Assembly (NCBI RefSeq): GCF_020991475.1 | Contig: NZ_JAJMPA010000001.1 | Span: 1-64,000, forward strand | Direction: 5' to 3' | DNA: 64,000 nt | Source of the DNA: Pedobacter sp. MC2016-14 | GTDB lineage: Bacteria > Bacteroidota > Bacteroidia > Sphingobacteriales > Sphingobacteriaceae | In this document: positions 26,894 to 35,151 of the stretch, in pieces | Layout: the number at the start of each line of letters is the position of its first letter | Position numbering within the stretch: the first letter of the stretch is position 1 | The notes under the pieces: model-generated | Seen by the model: the letters and a program-made list of their open reading frames with translations, nothing else | Told to the model about the DNA's origin: nothing | The model's database searches: none | Program-made: the position numbers and the translations under genes

Positions 26894-26924
26894 TTAACGT
26901 TTAGCTGATATTTATCTAACTTTG
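26894..26924 (+). promoter_or_regulatory. Promoter of kbl
   Basis: TTA (26894-26896), 20 bases, then TAACTTTG (26917-26924). The -7 box is a full match to TAnnTTTG and the -33 box has two of three bases. Transcription would start near 26931, which supports the kbl start at 26988 and rules out the longer reading frame from 26922. Confidence 0.55.
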
Positions 26925-26987
26925 ATTTCCCTGTTCCAGATTAACAGTGATTTCAGCAAAAATTATAACATAAAAAAACTTATACAT

Positions 26988-28175
26988 ATGTACAAAACAC
27001 TTCAGCCGGTTCTGAAACAAGAGCTTGAACAGATTGAAAAAGATGGATTATACAAAAAGGAACGTATCATTACTACCCCGCAGGCTGCAGATATTAAAGT
27101 AAGCACCGGACAAGAAGTAGTTAATTTCTGTGCCAACAACTACCTTGGCTTATCTTCAGATGCACGCGTAATTGAAGCAGCTAAAAAGTCACTGGATAAA
27201 TATGGATTTGGAATGTCTTCTGTAAGGTTCATCTGTGGAACGCAGGATGTACATAAAGAACTGGAATCAAAAATCTCCCAGTTTTTAGGCACCGAGGATA
27301 CCATTTTATATGCTGCTGCTTTTGACGCCAACGGTGGGGTATTTGAGCCTTTATTTAATGATCAGGATGCCATCATTTCTGATGAATTGAACCATGCATC
27401 AATCATAGATGGTGTGCGCTTATGTAAAGCAAAACGTTTCAGGTACAAAAATGCCGACATGGCAGATCTGGAACAGCAACTTATAGCCGCAGCAGACAGT
27501 CGCCATAAAATTATTGTAACAGACGGAGCCTTTTCTATGGATGGCGTTATAGCACCCCTTGATAAAATCTGTGATCTTGCAGATCAATATGGTGCCCTGG
27601 TTATGATTGACGAATCGCATTGCACAGGATTTATCGGAAAAACAGGACGCGGTACCCATGAGCATTTCAACGTAATAGATCGCGTAGATATTATTACAGG
27701 AACCTTAGGTAAAGCACTAGGCGGTGCTTCAGGTGGTTTTACTTCAGGCAAAAAAGAAATCATAGATATGTTGCGCCAGCGTTCCAGGCCATATTTATTC
27801 TCCAATACCCTTGCACCTGCAATTGCCGGCGCCTCTGTAGCTGTATTGGACATGCTAAGTGAAACCACTGAATTACGCGACAAACTGGAAAACAACACTA
27901 AGTATTTCCGCGAAAAGATGACTGCAGCAGGCTTTGACATTAAACCCGGTGTACATCCTATTGTGCCAGTAATGTTATATGATGCAAAACTTGCTCAGGA
28001 ATTTGCCGCAAAAATGCTTGAAGAAGGCATTTATGTAATAGGATTTTACTATCCTGTAGTTGCCCAGGGCAAAGCCCGGATCAGGGTACAACTATCTGCA
28101 GGTCATGAACAGCACCATTTAGATAAAGCCATTAACGCATTTACCAAAGTGGGTAAGGCATTAGGCGTAATCTAA
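26988..28175 (+). CDS. kbl: Glycine C-acetyltransferase (2-amino-3-ketobutyrate CoA ligase)
   Basis: A 395-residue PLP enzyme of the alpha-oxoamine synthase family. It cleaves 2-amino-3-oxobutyrate with CoA to glycine and acetyl-CoA, the second step of threonine breakdown. [22 protein letters not shown], the cofactor region [21 protein letters not shown] and the PLP lysine 242 in GTLGKALGG are visible. Kbl-specific features ([13 protein letters not shown]) separate it from serine palmitoyltransferase. The partner SDR threonine dehydrogenase is encoded 4 kb away at 32201-33151. Confidence 0.95.
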   Translation: MYKTLQPVLKQELEQIEKDGLYKKERIITTPQAADIKVSTGQEVVNFCANNYLGLSSDARVIEAAKKSLDKYGFGMSSVRFICGTQDVHKELESKISQFLGTEDTILYAAAFDANGGVFEPLFNDQDAIISDELNHASIIDGVRLCKAKRFRYKNADMADLEQQLIAAADSRHKIIVTDGAFSMDGVIAPLDKICDLADQYGALVMIDESHCTGFIGKTGRGTHEHFNVIDRVDIITGTLGKALGGASGGFTSGKKEIIDMLRQRSRPYLFSNTLAPAIAGASVAVLDMLSETTELRDKLENNTKYFREKMTAAGFDIKPGVHPIVPVMLYDAKLAQEFAAKMLEEGIYVIGFYYPVVAQGKARIRVQLSAGHEQHHLDKAINAFTKVGKALGVI

Positions 28176-28180
28176 TATAA

Positions 28181-28217
28181 AAAAAGTCGGGCACCTAATT
28201 TAGATGCCCGACTTTTT
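28181..28217. terminator. Bidirectional terminator between kbl and the C1 peptidase gene
   Basis: AAAAAGTCGGGCA (28181-28193) pairs with TGCCCGACTTTTT (28205-28217), a perfect 13-bp stem with an 11-base loop. U-runs occur on both strands, so it can end transcripts of both convergent genes. Confidence 0.9.
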
Positions 28218-28233
28218 ATTTGATAAGCTACAG

Positions 28234-29430
28234 TTAGATGGCTAACTTTTTACGAATATCAGAAGGTATCCCTTTTTTGTGCAGTAAAAACGCAGTAGTT
28301 TTATATTTCACAAAGTTTTTAGTCACATACAAATAACCTTTATAGTCGTTGCTTGCACCCCATGAGTTTTTAACGATGTAATATTCTTTACCATTCTGGT
28401 CTTTAGCTACACCTGTAATTTGCATACCATGATCATCCGTAGTCTCATAATCATCAAATGCCGCCTGGCGCATTTCAACAGTAATTTCTTTCTCTGGTTT
28501 TGGACCATTAAATAAAGAAGAACGTTCCTCACCAGTCATATCTTTCGGATCTTTTGCAGGAACATAAGCCACACCATTTTTCCAGCTAAATCCTTTTTCA
28601 CTTACATCAGTAGCCCATGCAACAGTAAAACCACCTTTCAAAGCATTGTCAATAATTTTAGTAATGTCATCCATTTGAACATTGTACACTTTATCAAACG
28701 ACCAGTTATCAGGAACCATCAAAACTGCTTGCTGATAATAAGGAGAAGTTGTAAAAGATGAAAGCTCCACATAATCTGCAGGATTAATGCCTACCACTTC
28801 TTTAGCAAAAGTTTGCGGGGTATAACTTTTACCTTCCCAGGTAAAGCTTGCAGGCACAGCACCCATGCAAGAATCAATGGTTGAAATGTATTTAGTTTTC
28901 CAGTTTGGATCAGTTTTACCGTTTGTACCACTTACCGCTTTCTCTAAAATCTTTTTGGTCATGGCATTCATTTTATCAGAAGAGTTTGCTGGTGTTCCAT
29001 AATCGTTACCAGTATAAACTTCCTGAGGCATCGCACCATACTTTGCAAACATGTTGATCACATCATGACAGGCACCACCATCACCTAAAGTTAAAGCACC
29101 ATGCATACGCACATAGTTAATTCCTTTTTCAACATATACATTTCTTGCACTGTACAAGTCGGCTAAATCAACAGGCTTTTTACCCATACGAATCATTTCC
29201 GATTCCAAGAAAGAGTTTGTGCTGTAACTCCAGCAAGTACCAGATGATTTTTGGTTCTTTACAGAAGTAGCTTCAGTATTAATTACGGGTGTAAAAACAA
29301 ATTTATTTTTGCTGTCTGCACTTTGATTATCTTTAAGGGAGTTTACCAGGTTATCCTGCGCAAACGAAGTACCAACGCTAAAAAAAAGGCCGGCAGCCAG
29401 TAATAACGGTTTCATTGAATAGTTATTCAT
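28234..29430 (-). CDS. C1 family cysteine protease (aminopeptidase C/bleomycin hydrolase-like)
   Basis: A 398-residue papain-fold peptidase of the PepC type with a signal peptide (about 1-24, cleavage after SFA), so it acts in the periplasm or outside, unlike cytoplasmic PepC. Catalytic Cys66 lies in SSGTCWSYST, the histidine in TDDHGMQITG and the asparagine in VKNSWGAS. GGACHDVINMFAKYGAMP is typical of the family. CAAATTTA at 29471-29478 gives a minus-strand TAAATTTG -7 box upstream. Confidence 0.9.
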   Translation of the reverse strand: MNNYSMKPLLLAAGLFFSVGTSFAQDNLVNSLKDNQSADSKNKFVFTPVINTEATSVKNQKSSGTCWSYSTNSFLESEMIRMGKKPVDLADLYSARNVYVEKGINYVRMHGALTLGDGGACHDVINMFAKYGAMPQEVYTGNDYGTPANSSDKMNAMTKKILEKAVSGTNGKTDPNWKTKYISTIDSCMGAVPASFTWEGKSYTPQTFAKEVVGINPADYVELSSFTTSPYYQQAVLMVPDNWSFDKVYNVQMDDITKIIDNALKGGFTVAWATDVSEKGFSWKNGVAYVPAKDPKDMTGEERSSLFNGPKPEKEITVEMRQAAFDDYETTDDHGMQITGVAKDQNGKEYYIVKNSWGASNDYKGYLYVTKNFVKYKTTAFLLHKKGIPSDIRKKLAI

Positions 29431-29608
29431 TGTATAATATAGGTTTTTTATGTTTGAGAATTAGTCGGCTCAAATTTAGTATAAAATTCTATATCCTCAT
29501 TGCAACAATTACGTTCAGTCATCAATAATCAGAAGCTGCTATACCCTATTTCATAAATATTTGTAAATTTGCCACCATTAAACGCCGTTTGCAGCGGTAT
29601 CAATTTTT

Positions 29609-30544
29609 ATGGAAAATTATCAAACACTACTTTACTATTGCTATTCTCCAATAGCAGAAGCGGAACAATTTGCCGCAGATCACCTTAAATTCTGTAAATC
29701 TCTTGGCCTTACCGGTCGGATCATTGTTGCCGATGAAGGCTTAAATGGAACCGTTTCCGGCACCAAAGCATCCTGTGCTGCTTACATGGATGCTGTACAT
29801 GCAGATGAGCGCTTTGCAAAAACAGAATTTAAAATAGATGAAGTTGCCGAACCTTCTTTCATCAAAATGCACTGCAGGTATAAGTCAGAAATTGTGCATT
29901 CTGGCCTTAGAGACCCTAACATCATCAACCCAAATGTGCAAACCGGCAAACACCTGGAACCTGTAGAATTTCAGAAAATGATTGACCAGGAAGATGTAAT
30001 CATCCTGGACGTACGTTCCAACTACGAACACAATCTTGGCAGGTTTAAAAATGCAGTTACACTAGACATTGAAAACTTTAGGGATTTCCCAGAAAAAATC
30101 AACGAACTCGCAAAATATAAAGATAAAAAGGTCTTAACTTACTGCACTGGCGGCATCAAATGCGAAAAAGCATCAGCTCTACTCCTGCACCATGGATTTA
30201 GCGATGTATATCAGTTGCATGGCGGCATTATTAAATACGGTAAAGAAGCCGGAGGCGAAGATTTTGAGGGCAAATGTTATGTATTTGACAACAGGATTGC
30301 TGTTGATATAAACACCGTAAATCCTAAAGTAGTTTCTACCTGTTACAACTGCGGAAAAGTAACACCAAAAATGATCAACTGCGCTAATCCGGAATGCAAT
30401 GAGCACATCACCCAATGTGATGATTGTGGGGAGTCATTAGAAGGCTGCTGCTCGGTAATTTGTACCACCAACCCCCGCAAACGTCCTTATGATGGTACCG
30501 GTTACTATGTAAAAGTTCCTCAACCAGTTAAGGCACGTCTGTAA
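29609..30544 (+). CDS. trhO: tRNA uridine(34) hydroxylase, rhodanese family
   Basis: A 311-residue UPF0176/YceA protein. TrhO hydroxylates uridine 34 of tRNAs on the way to 5-(carboxy)methoxyuridine. The N-terminal acylphosphatase-like domain (ADEGLNGTVSG) is followed by a rhodanese domain (LDVRSNYEHNLGRFKNA) with the active cysteines 179 and 185 in YCTGGIKCEKA. The C-terminus is cysteine-rich (CYNCGKV, CANPEC, CDDCGES, CCSVIC), a putative zinc-binding part found in some members. TAAATTTG at 29564-29571 may be its -7 box. Confidence 0.9.
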   Translation: MENYQTLLYYCYSPIAEAEQFAADHLKFCKSLGLTGRIIVADEGLNGTVSGTKASCAAYMDAVHADERFAKTEFKIDEVAEPSFIKMHCRYKSEIVHSGLRDPNIINPNVQTGKHLEPVEFQKMIDQEDVIILDVRSNYEHNLGRFKNAVTLDIENFRDFPEKINELAKYKDKKVLTYCTGGIKCEKASALLLHHGFSDVYQLHGGIIKYGKEAGGEDFEGKCYVFDNRIAVDINTVNPKVVSTCYNCGKVTPKMINCANPECNEHITQCDDCGESLEGCCSVICTTNPRKRPYDGTGYYVKVPQPVKARL

Positions 30545-30591
30545 GACAACTTTACAAAAAATAAGTATATTGCCCCTAAATTATAATCTCA

Positions 30592-31374
30592 ATGAAATTG
30601 TTTAGAGGCATTTTTCTTCTTTTGCTGCTTTCCGCTTTAACGGCACATGCGCAGGACTTTAAAAAATATGACAAGGGAAGTTATATTAATGGTGAGGACA
30701 GCATTTTTTACCGCATTCTCTTTCCTGAGCATTTTAACCCTCAACAAAAATACCCGGTGGTATTTGTGCTGCATGGTGCCGGCGAACGTGGCAAGGATAA
30801 CGAAAAACAGCTTCTACATGGCGGACCACTATTCTTAAAACCCGAAAACAGGAAGCAGTTTCCTGCCATAGTTATATTTCCGCAATGCCCTGCCGAAAGT
30901 TTCTGGGCCAATGTACAGATTAAGCAAGACAGTACCGGAAAAAGAGGGTTCAGCTTTTTAACAGGAGGCAAACCAACAAAAGCCATGCATGCACTATTGG
31001 GTATGATTGACAATATCCTCGATAAACCATATATTGATAAACATCAGGTGTATGTTGGCGGCTTATCCATGGGTGCTATGGGAACTTATGAATTACTCAG
31101 AAGGAAACCTAAAACATTTGCGGCCTCATTTGCCATTTGCGGAGGCGATAACATTACAAATGTAAACAAGTACAAGAAAGTACCTTTATGGATTTTTCAC
31201 GGCGGAAAAGATGCGATTGTGCCACCTGCCTTTTCTAAAGAGATTGCTGATCAGCTAAAAATCATTGGCAAAGAAGTGAAGTATACCTTTTATCCGGAGG
31301 CTGACCACAACAGCTGGGATTCTGCCTTTGCAGAACCCCAATTTCTGTCCTGGTTATTTGTTCACAAGAAATAA
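30592..31374 (+). CDS. Secreted alpha/beta-hydrolase esterase (COG4099-like)
   Basis: A 260-residue exported hydrolase; signal peptide about 1-20 (cleavage after AHA). The nucleophile Ser159 lies in GGLSMGAMG, the acid is Asp207 in GGKDAIVPP and the base His239 in EADHNSWD; the oxyanion region is VLHGAGERGKDN. This set fits the predicted peptidase/esterase group related to phospholipase/carboxylesterase and dienelactone hydrolase. Substrate unknown, possibly acetyl or feruloyl esters of polysaccharides or short esters. It follows trhO by 48 bases. Confidence 0.85.
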   Translation: MKLFRGIFLLLLLSALTAHAQDFKKYDKGSYINGEDSIFYRILFPEHFNPQQKYPVVFVLHGAGERGKDNEKQLLHGGPLFLKPENRKQFPAIVIFPQCPAESFWANVQIKQDSTGKRGFSFLTGGKPTKAMHALLGMIDNILDKPYIDKHQVYVGGLSMGAMGTYELLRRKPKTFAASFAICGGDNITNVNKYKKVPLWIFHGGKDAIVPPAFSKEIADQLKIIGKEVKYTFYPEADHNSWDSAFAEPQFLSWLFVHKK

Positions 31375-31380
31375 GATTTA

Positions 31381-32106
31381 TTATTCAGCCATGTTATGGT
31401 ACACGGCCTGAACATCATCATCTTCTTCCAGCTTATCAATAAGTTTAATTACATCTACAGCCTGCTCTTCCGTAATATCTGTAGTAGATAAAGCAATGCG
31501 CTCCAGTTTTGCGCTTTTCATTTCAAAGCCCAAATCTTCCAGCGCTTTTTGCATTTTACCAAAATCCTCAAATGCAGTCTGCACTACAGCCACATCATTG
31601 CCTTCCTCGTCAGACTCAAGGTAAAGTTCTTCCAAACCAGCATCAATCAATTCAAATTCCAGTTCCTCCATATCCTTCTCGCCCGGCAAAAACCTAAAGA
31701 TAGACTTACGGTTAAAGATAAAATCAAGCGAACCCGTTTTACCCAAAGCACCCCCAGTTTTACTAAAGTAACTGCGGATATTGGCAACAGTTCTGTTGGT
31801 ATTGTCTGTAGCAGTTTCAATTAAAATAGCTACCCCATGCTGGGCATAACCTTCATACACATGCTCTTCATAGCCATTTTCGTCCTTATTAGAAGCCCTT
31901 TTTATTGCAGCATCTACAGTATGTTTAGGCATGTTTACCGCCTTGGCATTTTGAATAGCCGTGCGCAACCTTGAATTTGTCTCCGGGCTTGGACCATTGT
32001 CCTTTACCGCCATCACAATCTCTTTACCAATCCGGGTAAATTGAACCGCCATTTTGGCCCATCGCTTAAACTTTCTCTCTTTTCTAAATTCGAATGCTCT
32101 TCCCAT
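31381..32106 (-). CDS. YebC/PmpR family protein
   Basis: A 241-residue protein of the YebC/PmpR family, long described as transcriptional regulators and, for some members, linked to translation of proline stretches. The start MGRAFEFRKERKFKRWAKMA is the usual N-terminus; AVKDNGPSPETNSRLRTAI, the glycine-rich loop and ARSYFSKTGGALGKTGS-like region (here IRSYFSKTGGALG) and the acidic C-terminus are standard. It converges on the esterase gene with six bases between stops. Confidence 0.92.
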   Translation of the reverse strand: MGRAFEFRKERKFKRWAKMAVQFTRIGKEIVMAVKDNGPSPETNSRLRTAIQNAKAVNMPKHTVDAAIKRASNKDENGYEEHVYEGYAQHGVAILIETATDNTNRTVANIRSYFSKTGGALGKTGSLDFIFNRKSIFRFLPGEKDMEELEFELIDAGLEELYLESDEEGNDVAVVQTAFEDFGKMQKALEDLGFEMKSAKLERIALSTTDITEEQAVDVIKLIDKLEEDDDVQAVYHNMAE

Positions 32107-32200
32107 TGTTTTTAATGTATTGTTTTATCGTACTTAGTCCTCAGTATTTAGACGGGTCGCAAATCTGCATATACGCTATCTAAATACAAATAGCCAAATA

Positions 32201-33151
32201 CTATTTACTGCTTTTTAAATTCTCAAACATATCAAGCGTCATTTTGGCCAAATCAAACTCAGGCTTCCATCCCCAATCTTTAGCCGCATAACCATCATCT
32301 ATAGAACGTGGCCAGCTGTTGGCAATATTTTGACGCGGGTCATTTTCGGTGTAAGATAATTTAAAATCCGGAATATGCTTTCTGATCTCTGTCGCCAAAA
32401 CTTCCGGCGTAAAACTTACACCCGTAAAATTATAGCTAGAACGGATAGAAATCTTTGCAGCCTCTGCATCCATCAATTCAATTGTACCCCTTATTGCGTC
32501 ATCCATATACATCATTGGCAATTCCGTTGCCGCATTTAAAAAAGAAGCATAACTTCCTTTCTTCAATGCATCATGAAAAATATGAATAGCATAATCAGTT
32601 GTTCCGCCCCCAGGTGCCGCTTTCCAGCTAATCAGTCCCGGATACCGGATACTGCGCACATCTAAACCAAACTTTTGGTGGTAATACTCGCACCAGCGTT
32701 CCCCCGCAAGTTTACTAATTCCATAAACTGTATTAGGATCCATCACACAGTACTGAGGGGTTAAATCTTTAGGAGAATTTGGGCCAAATACAGCGATGGA
32801 ACTTGGCCAGTAAACTTTTGCCGTTTTATATGTAATGGCGAGGTCAAGTATATTCAGCAGGCCATTCATATTTAAGTCCCAGGCCAGTTTAGGATTTTGC
32901 TCACCAGTAGCAGAAAGCAAAGCGGCCAGCAGGTAAACCTGTGTAGGTTTATATTTTTGAAATATATTATTTAATGTGTCTTTCTCAAGCACATTCACAA
33001 ACTCAAAAGGCCCGGAATTTTTAATGTCGTAATCTGGTCTGCGGATATCACATGCTACAACGTTATCCACGCCGTAGCCACTGCGAAGGGCAGTAACCAG
33101 TTCCGTTCCAATTTGTCCGTTAGAGCCTAATACTAGTATTTTCTCGATCAT
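32201..33151 (-). CDS. L-threonine 3-dehydrogenase, SDR type
   Basis: A 316-residue NAD-dependent enzyme of the GalE-like threonine dehydrogenase group. It oxidises threonine to 2-amino-3-oxobutyrate, which Kbl cleaves. The NAD loop is GSNGQIG (9-15), the catalytic pair Tyr143/Lys147 is in YGISK, and AAPGGGTTDYA (178-188) is characteristic of this group and absent from sugar epimerases. The start complementary to 33149-33151 places the Rossmann loop normally; the longer frame adds 13 residues. Often annotated only as NAD-dependent epimerase. It diverges from the ECF sigma gene. Confidence 0.88.
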   Translation of the reverse strand: MIEKILVLGSNGQIGTELVTALRSGYGVDNVVACDIRRPDYDIKNSGPFEFVNVLEKDTLNNIFQKYKPTQVYLLAALLSATGEQNPKLAWDLNMNGLLNILDLAITYKTAKVYWPSSIAVFGPNSPKDLTPQYCVMDPNTVYGISKLAGERWCEYYHQKFGLDVRSIRYPGLISWKAAPGGGTTDYAIHIFHDALKKGSYASFLNAATELPMMYMDDAIRGTIELMDAEAAKISIRSSYNFTGVSFTPEVLATEIRKHIPDFKLSYTENDPRQNIANSWPRSIDDGYAAKDWGWKPEFDLAKMTLDMFENLKSSK

Positions 33152-33247
33152 CAGTAATTTGATTTTGGCAAAGTTAAAAAAACAGGACAAACCTATATAA
33201 AATGTTTATTATTATATCTACCTTCATCGAGTATTACCAAATATGGC

Positions 33248-33838
33248 ATGGACGAAAAGCCAGGACAAGATGAACAGTTATTTCTGCGCCTCAAAACAGG
33301 CGATGTGCTGGCTTATGAAGAAATTTATAGCAAATACAGCAAATTCCTGCTTCAGGCAGCATATAATAAACTGCGAGATAAAATTGCCGCCGAAGACCTT
33401 GTTCAAAATATATTCATCTCCATCTGGGAAAAAAGAGCAAGCCTGGATATTAAAGACACAAAAAGTTATTTGCTGGGCAGCTTAAAATATGCTGTAATCA
33501 ATTACATCAGAACTAAAATGATGGAGCATAAATATCTTGCGTTTATTCAAAAGTACAACCTGGAACATACAGCAGGCTTTGAAACTGAAAACGTACTCCA
33601 TGCCCTTGAGCTTAAAGACTTGTCCCATTTGATAGAAGAAGGGATTAGCAGTCTTCCAGATAAAACAAGAGAGGTCTTTAAACTGAGCAGGATTGAACAC
33701 CACTCCGCAAAGAAAATCTCACTGGAACTCAAAATTTCAGAAAAAACAGTAGAGTACCACATTACCCGTTCCCTTAAGCTTATTAAGGCCTATCTAAAGA
33801 ATTACCTCTTATTGGCATTATTTTTTTTCATTCTGTAA
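33248..33838 (+). CDS. ECF RNA polymerase sigma factor
   Basis: A 196-residue sigma-70 family factor of the FecI-like group of Bacteroidota. Region 2 spans about 22-90 (YEEIYSKYSKFLLQAAY, AAEDLVQNIFISIWEKR), region 4 about 125-180 (LPDKTREVFKLSRIEHHSAKKI, SEKTVEYHITRSLKLI). It should direct RNA polymerase to promoters of the neighbouring receptor and sugar genes. The very hydrophobic C-terminus (NYLLLALFFFIL) is common in this group. It is followed at about 100 bases by its FecR anti-sigma gene. Confidence 0.93.
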   Translation: MDEKPGQDEQLFLRLKTGDVLAYEEIYSKYSKFLLQAAYNKLRDKIAAEDLVQNIFISIWEKRASLDIKDTKSYLLGSLKYAVINYIRTKMMEHKYLAFIQKYNLEHTAGFETENVLHALELKDLSHLIEEGISSLPDKTREVFKLSRIEHHSAKKISLELKISEKTVEYHITRSLKLIKAYLKNYLLLALFFFIL

Positions 33839-33935
33839 ATCAACACTTTAAAACTTTATTTAAAAATAAATCCTTTTAGCATTAGGGTATGGGATTGCTT
33901 GTGTTACTTACAGTTATAATAACCAAATATAAACC

Positions 33936-34955
33936 ATGAATAAAGAATCTTTTTTGGATTTGCTAGACAGGTACCAGCACGGAAATTGTACAGAAAACGA
34001 AAAACGTTTTGTAGCCAAATGGTACGCATCTTTAAATGAAGATGATCAAGCCAGCCTTTCTTCAACAGAATTATCCAGCATGAGCAGACGGGTACTGGAA
34101 CATCTCTATGTCGGTATACAACAGCCAGAACTGCGCAGTCATAAATTAAGAACATATAAAATAAGCCTTGCAGCTGCGGTTGCTATGGCTATGATCTGTG
34201 CATTTTTATACGCCTACAACTACAACAATGCCGAGCGCGCCTTTAAAAATAAAATTACTGGTACCGAGTTACTGCATAAAACAAATACTACGGCTTCCAG
34301 TATAACCATTACCTTAAGCGATAAAAGCCAGGTAACATTACAGCCCAAAGCCAGCCTTACTTATCCTGCAGTTTTTAATGGTCTAAAACGCCTGGTATAC
34401 TTAAAGGGAGATGCCTTTTTCTCTGTCGCCAAAAACCGCCAAAAACCTTTTTACGTTTATAACAAAACCCTGAAAGTTAAAGTATTAGGCACCAGCTTCT
34501 TTGTTAATGAAGCTAAAGCACAGGTGGCGGTAAGAACCGGCAAAGTACAAGTAAATGAAAACCCCGGCAGAAGTTTATTTACGTTGCCCGGTACAAAAAA
34601 GGCACCTGAAGTAGTATTAACACCAAACCAGGAAGCCATACTTAACGATACACAGCACCAGATTAGAAAAAGCCTTGTAGCGCAACCAATACCGCTATCT
34701 GTTGCTTACCACAGAACGGCTACAGAAGACTTTAATTTCTCTGAAACCCGTTTGTCCCAGGTATTTGAAGTTTTATCAAAAGCGTACGGCATCAATATCC
34801 TGATAGAAAACAGCAAAACACAGGAATGTACCTTTACAGGCGATCTGGAAAACAAAGGGCTTTATGAACAGCTTAACCTGATTTGCGCCACAGTATCGGG
34901 AACTTATGTAATCAAGGGCACAAGCATTTACGTACAGGCAAAAACCTGCAACTAA
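33936..34955 (+). CDS. FecR family anti-sigma factor
   Basis: A 339-residue membrane regulator. The cytoplasmic N-terminal part (about 1-70) binds the sigma factor, a single transmembrane helix spans about 76-94, and the periplasmic FecR domain follows (TITLSDKSQVTLQPKASLTY, VYLKGDAFFSVAKN, VKVLGTSFFVN). The last 90 residues form the usual DUF4974-type domain that contacts the STN domain of a TonB receptor (FNFSETRLSQVFEVLSKAYG). Together with the sigma factor and the receptor it makes a complete signalling relay from the cell surface. Confidence 0.93.
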   Translation: MNKESFLDLLDRYQHGNCTENEKRFVAKWYASLNEDDQASLSSTELSSMSRRVLEHLYVGIQQPELRSHKLRTYKISLAAAVAMAMICAFLYAYNYNNAERAFKNKITGTELLHKTNTTASSITITLSDKSQVTLQPKASLTYPAVFNGLKRLVYLKGDAFFSVAKNRQKPFYVYNKTLKVKVLGTSFFVNEAKAQVAVRTGKVQVNENPGRSLFTLPGTKKAPEVVLTPNQEAILNDTQHQIRKSLVAQPIPLSVAYHRTATEDFNFSETRLSQVFEVLSKAYGINILIENSKTQECTFTGDLENKGLYEQLNLICATVSGTYVIKGTSIYVQAKTCN

Positions 34956-35052
34956 TATAAAAATCCAAATTTAAAACCAACCAGATATGAACACGAGCTT
35001 TACCACAAACGCACCATAGCTACGCTATTAATTCCAATTTGATTTATACCTA

Positions 35053-35082
35053 AAAAGCCGGCAGTGGGGATTGCCGGCTTTA
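35053..35082 (+). terminator. Hairpin between fecR-like and receptor genes
   Basis: AAAGCCGGCA (35054-35063) pairs with TGCCGGCTTT (35072-35081), loop of eight bases, perfect GC-rich stem. The tail TAAATAC is not strongly U-rich. It separates the regulatory pair from the receptor gene, which may therefore have its own sigma-dependent promoter in 35083-35151. Confidence 0.65.
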
Positions 35083-35151
35083 AATACACTAAAATGTAGA
35101 TGGTATAACTATGTCCAAAAAATCCGATTAATGAACAATTAAAACTAAGTT

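Noticed and set aside
32201..33151. Sugar-nucleotide epimerase
   Set aside because: The AAPGGGTTDYA segment and presence of kbl nearby indicate the SDR threonine dehydrogenase group.
34987..35019. 10-residue frame (MNTSFTTNAP) before the receptor gene
   Set aside because: Too short, no promoter or conservation evidence; probably chance.
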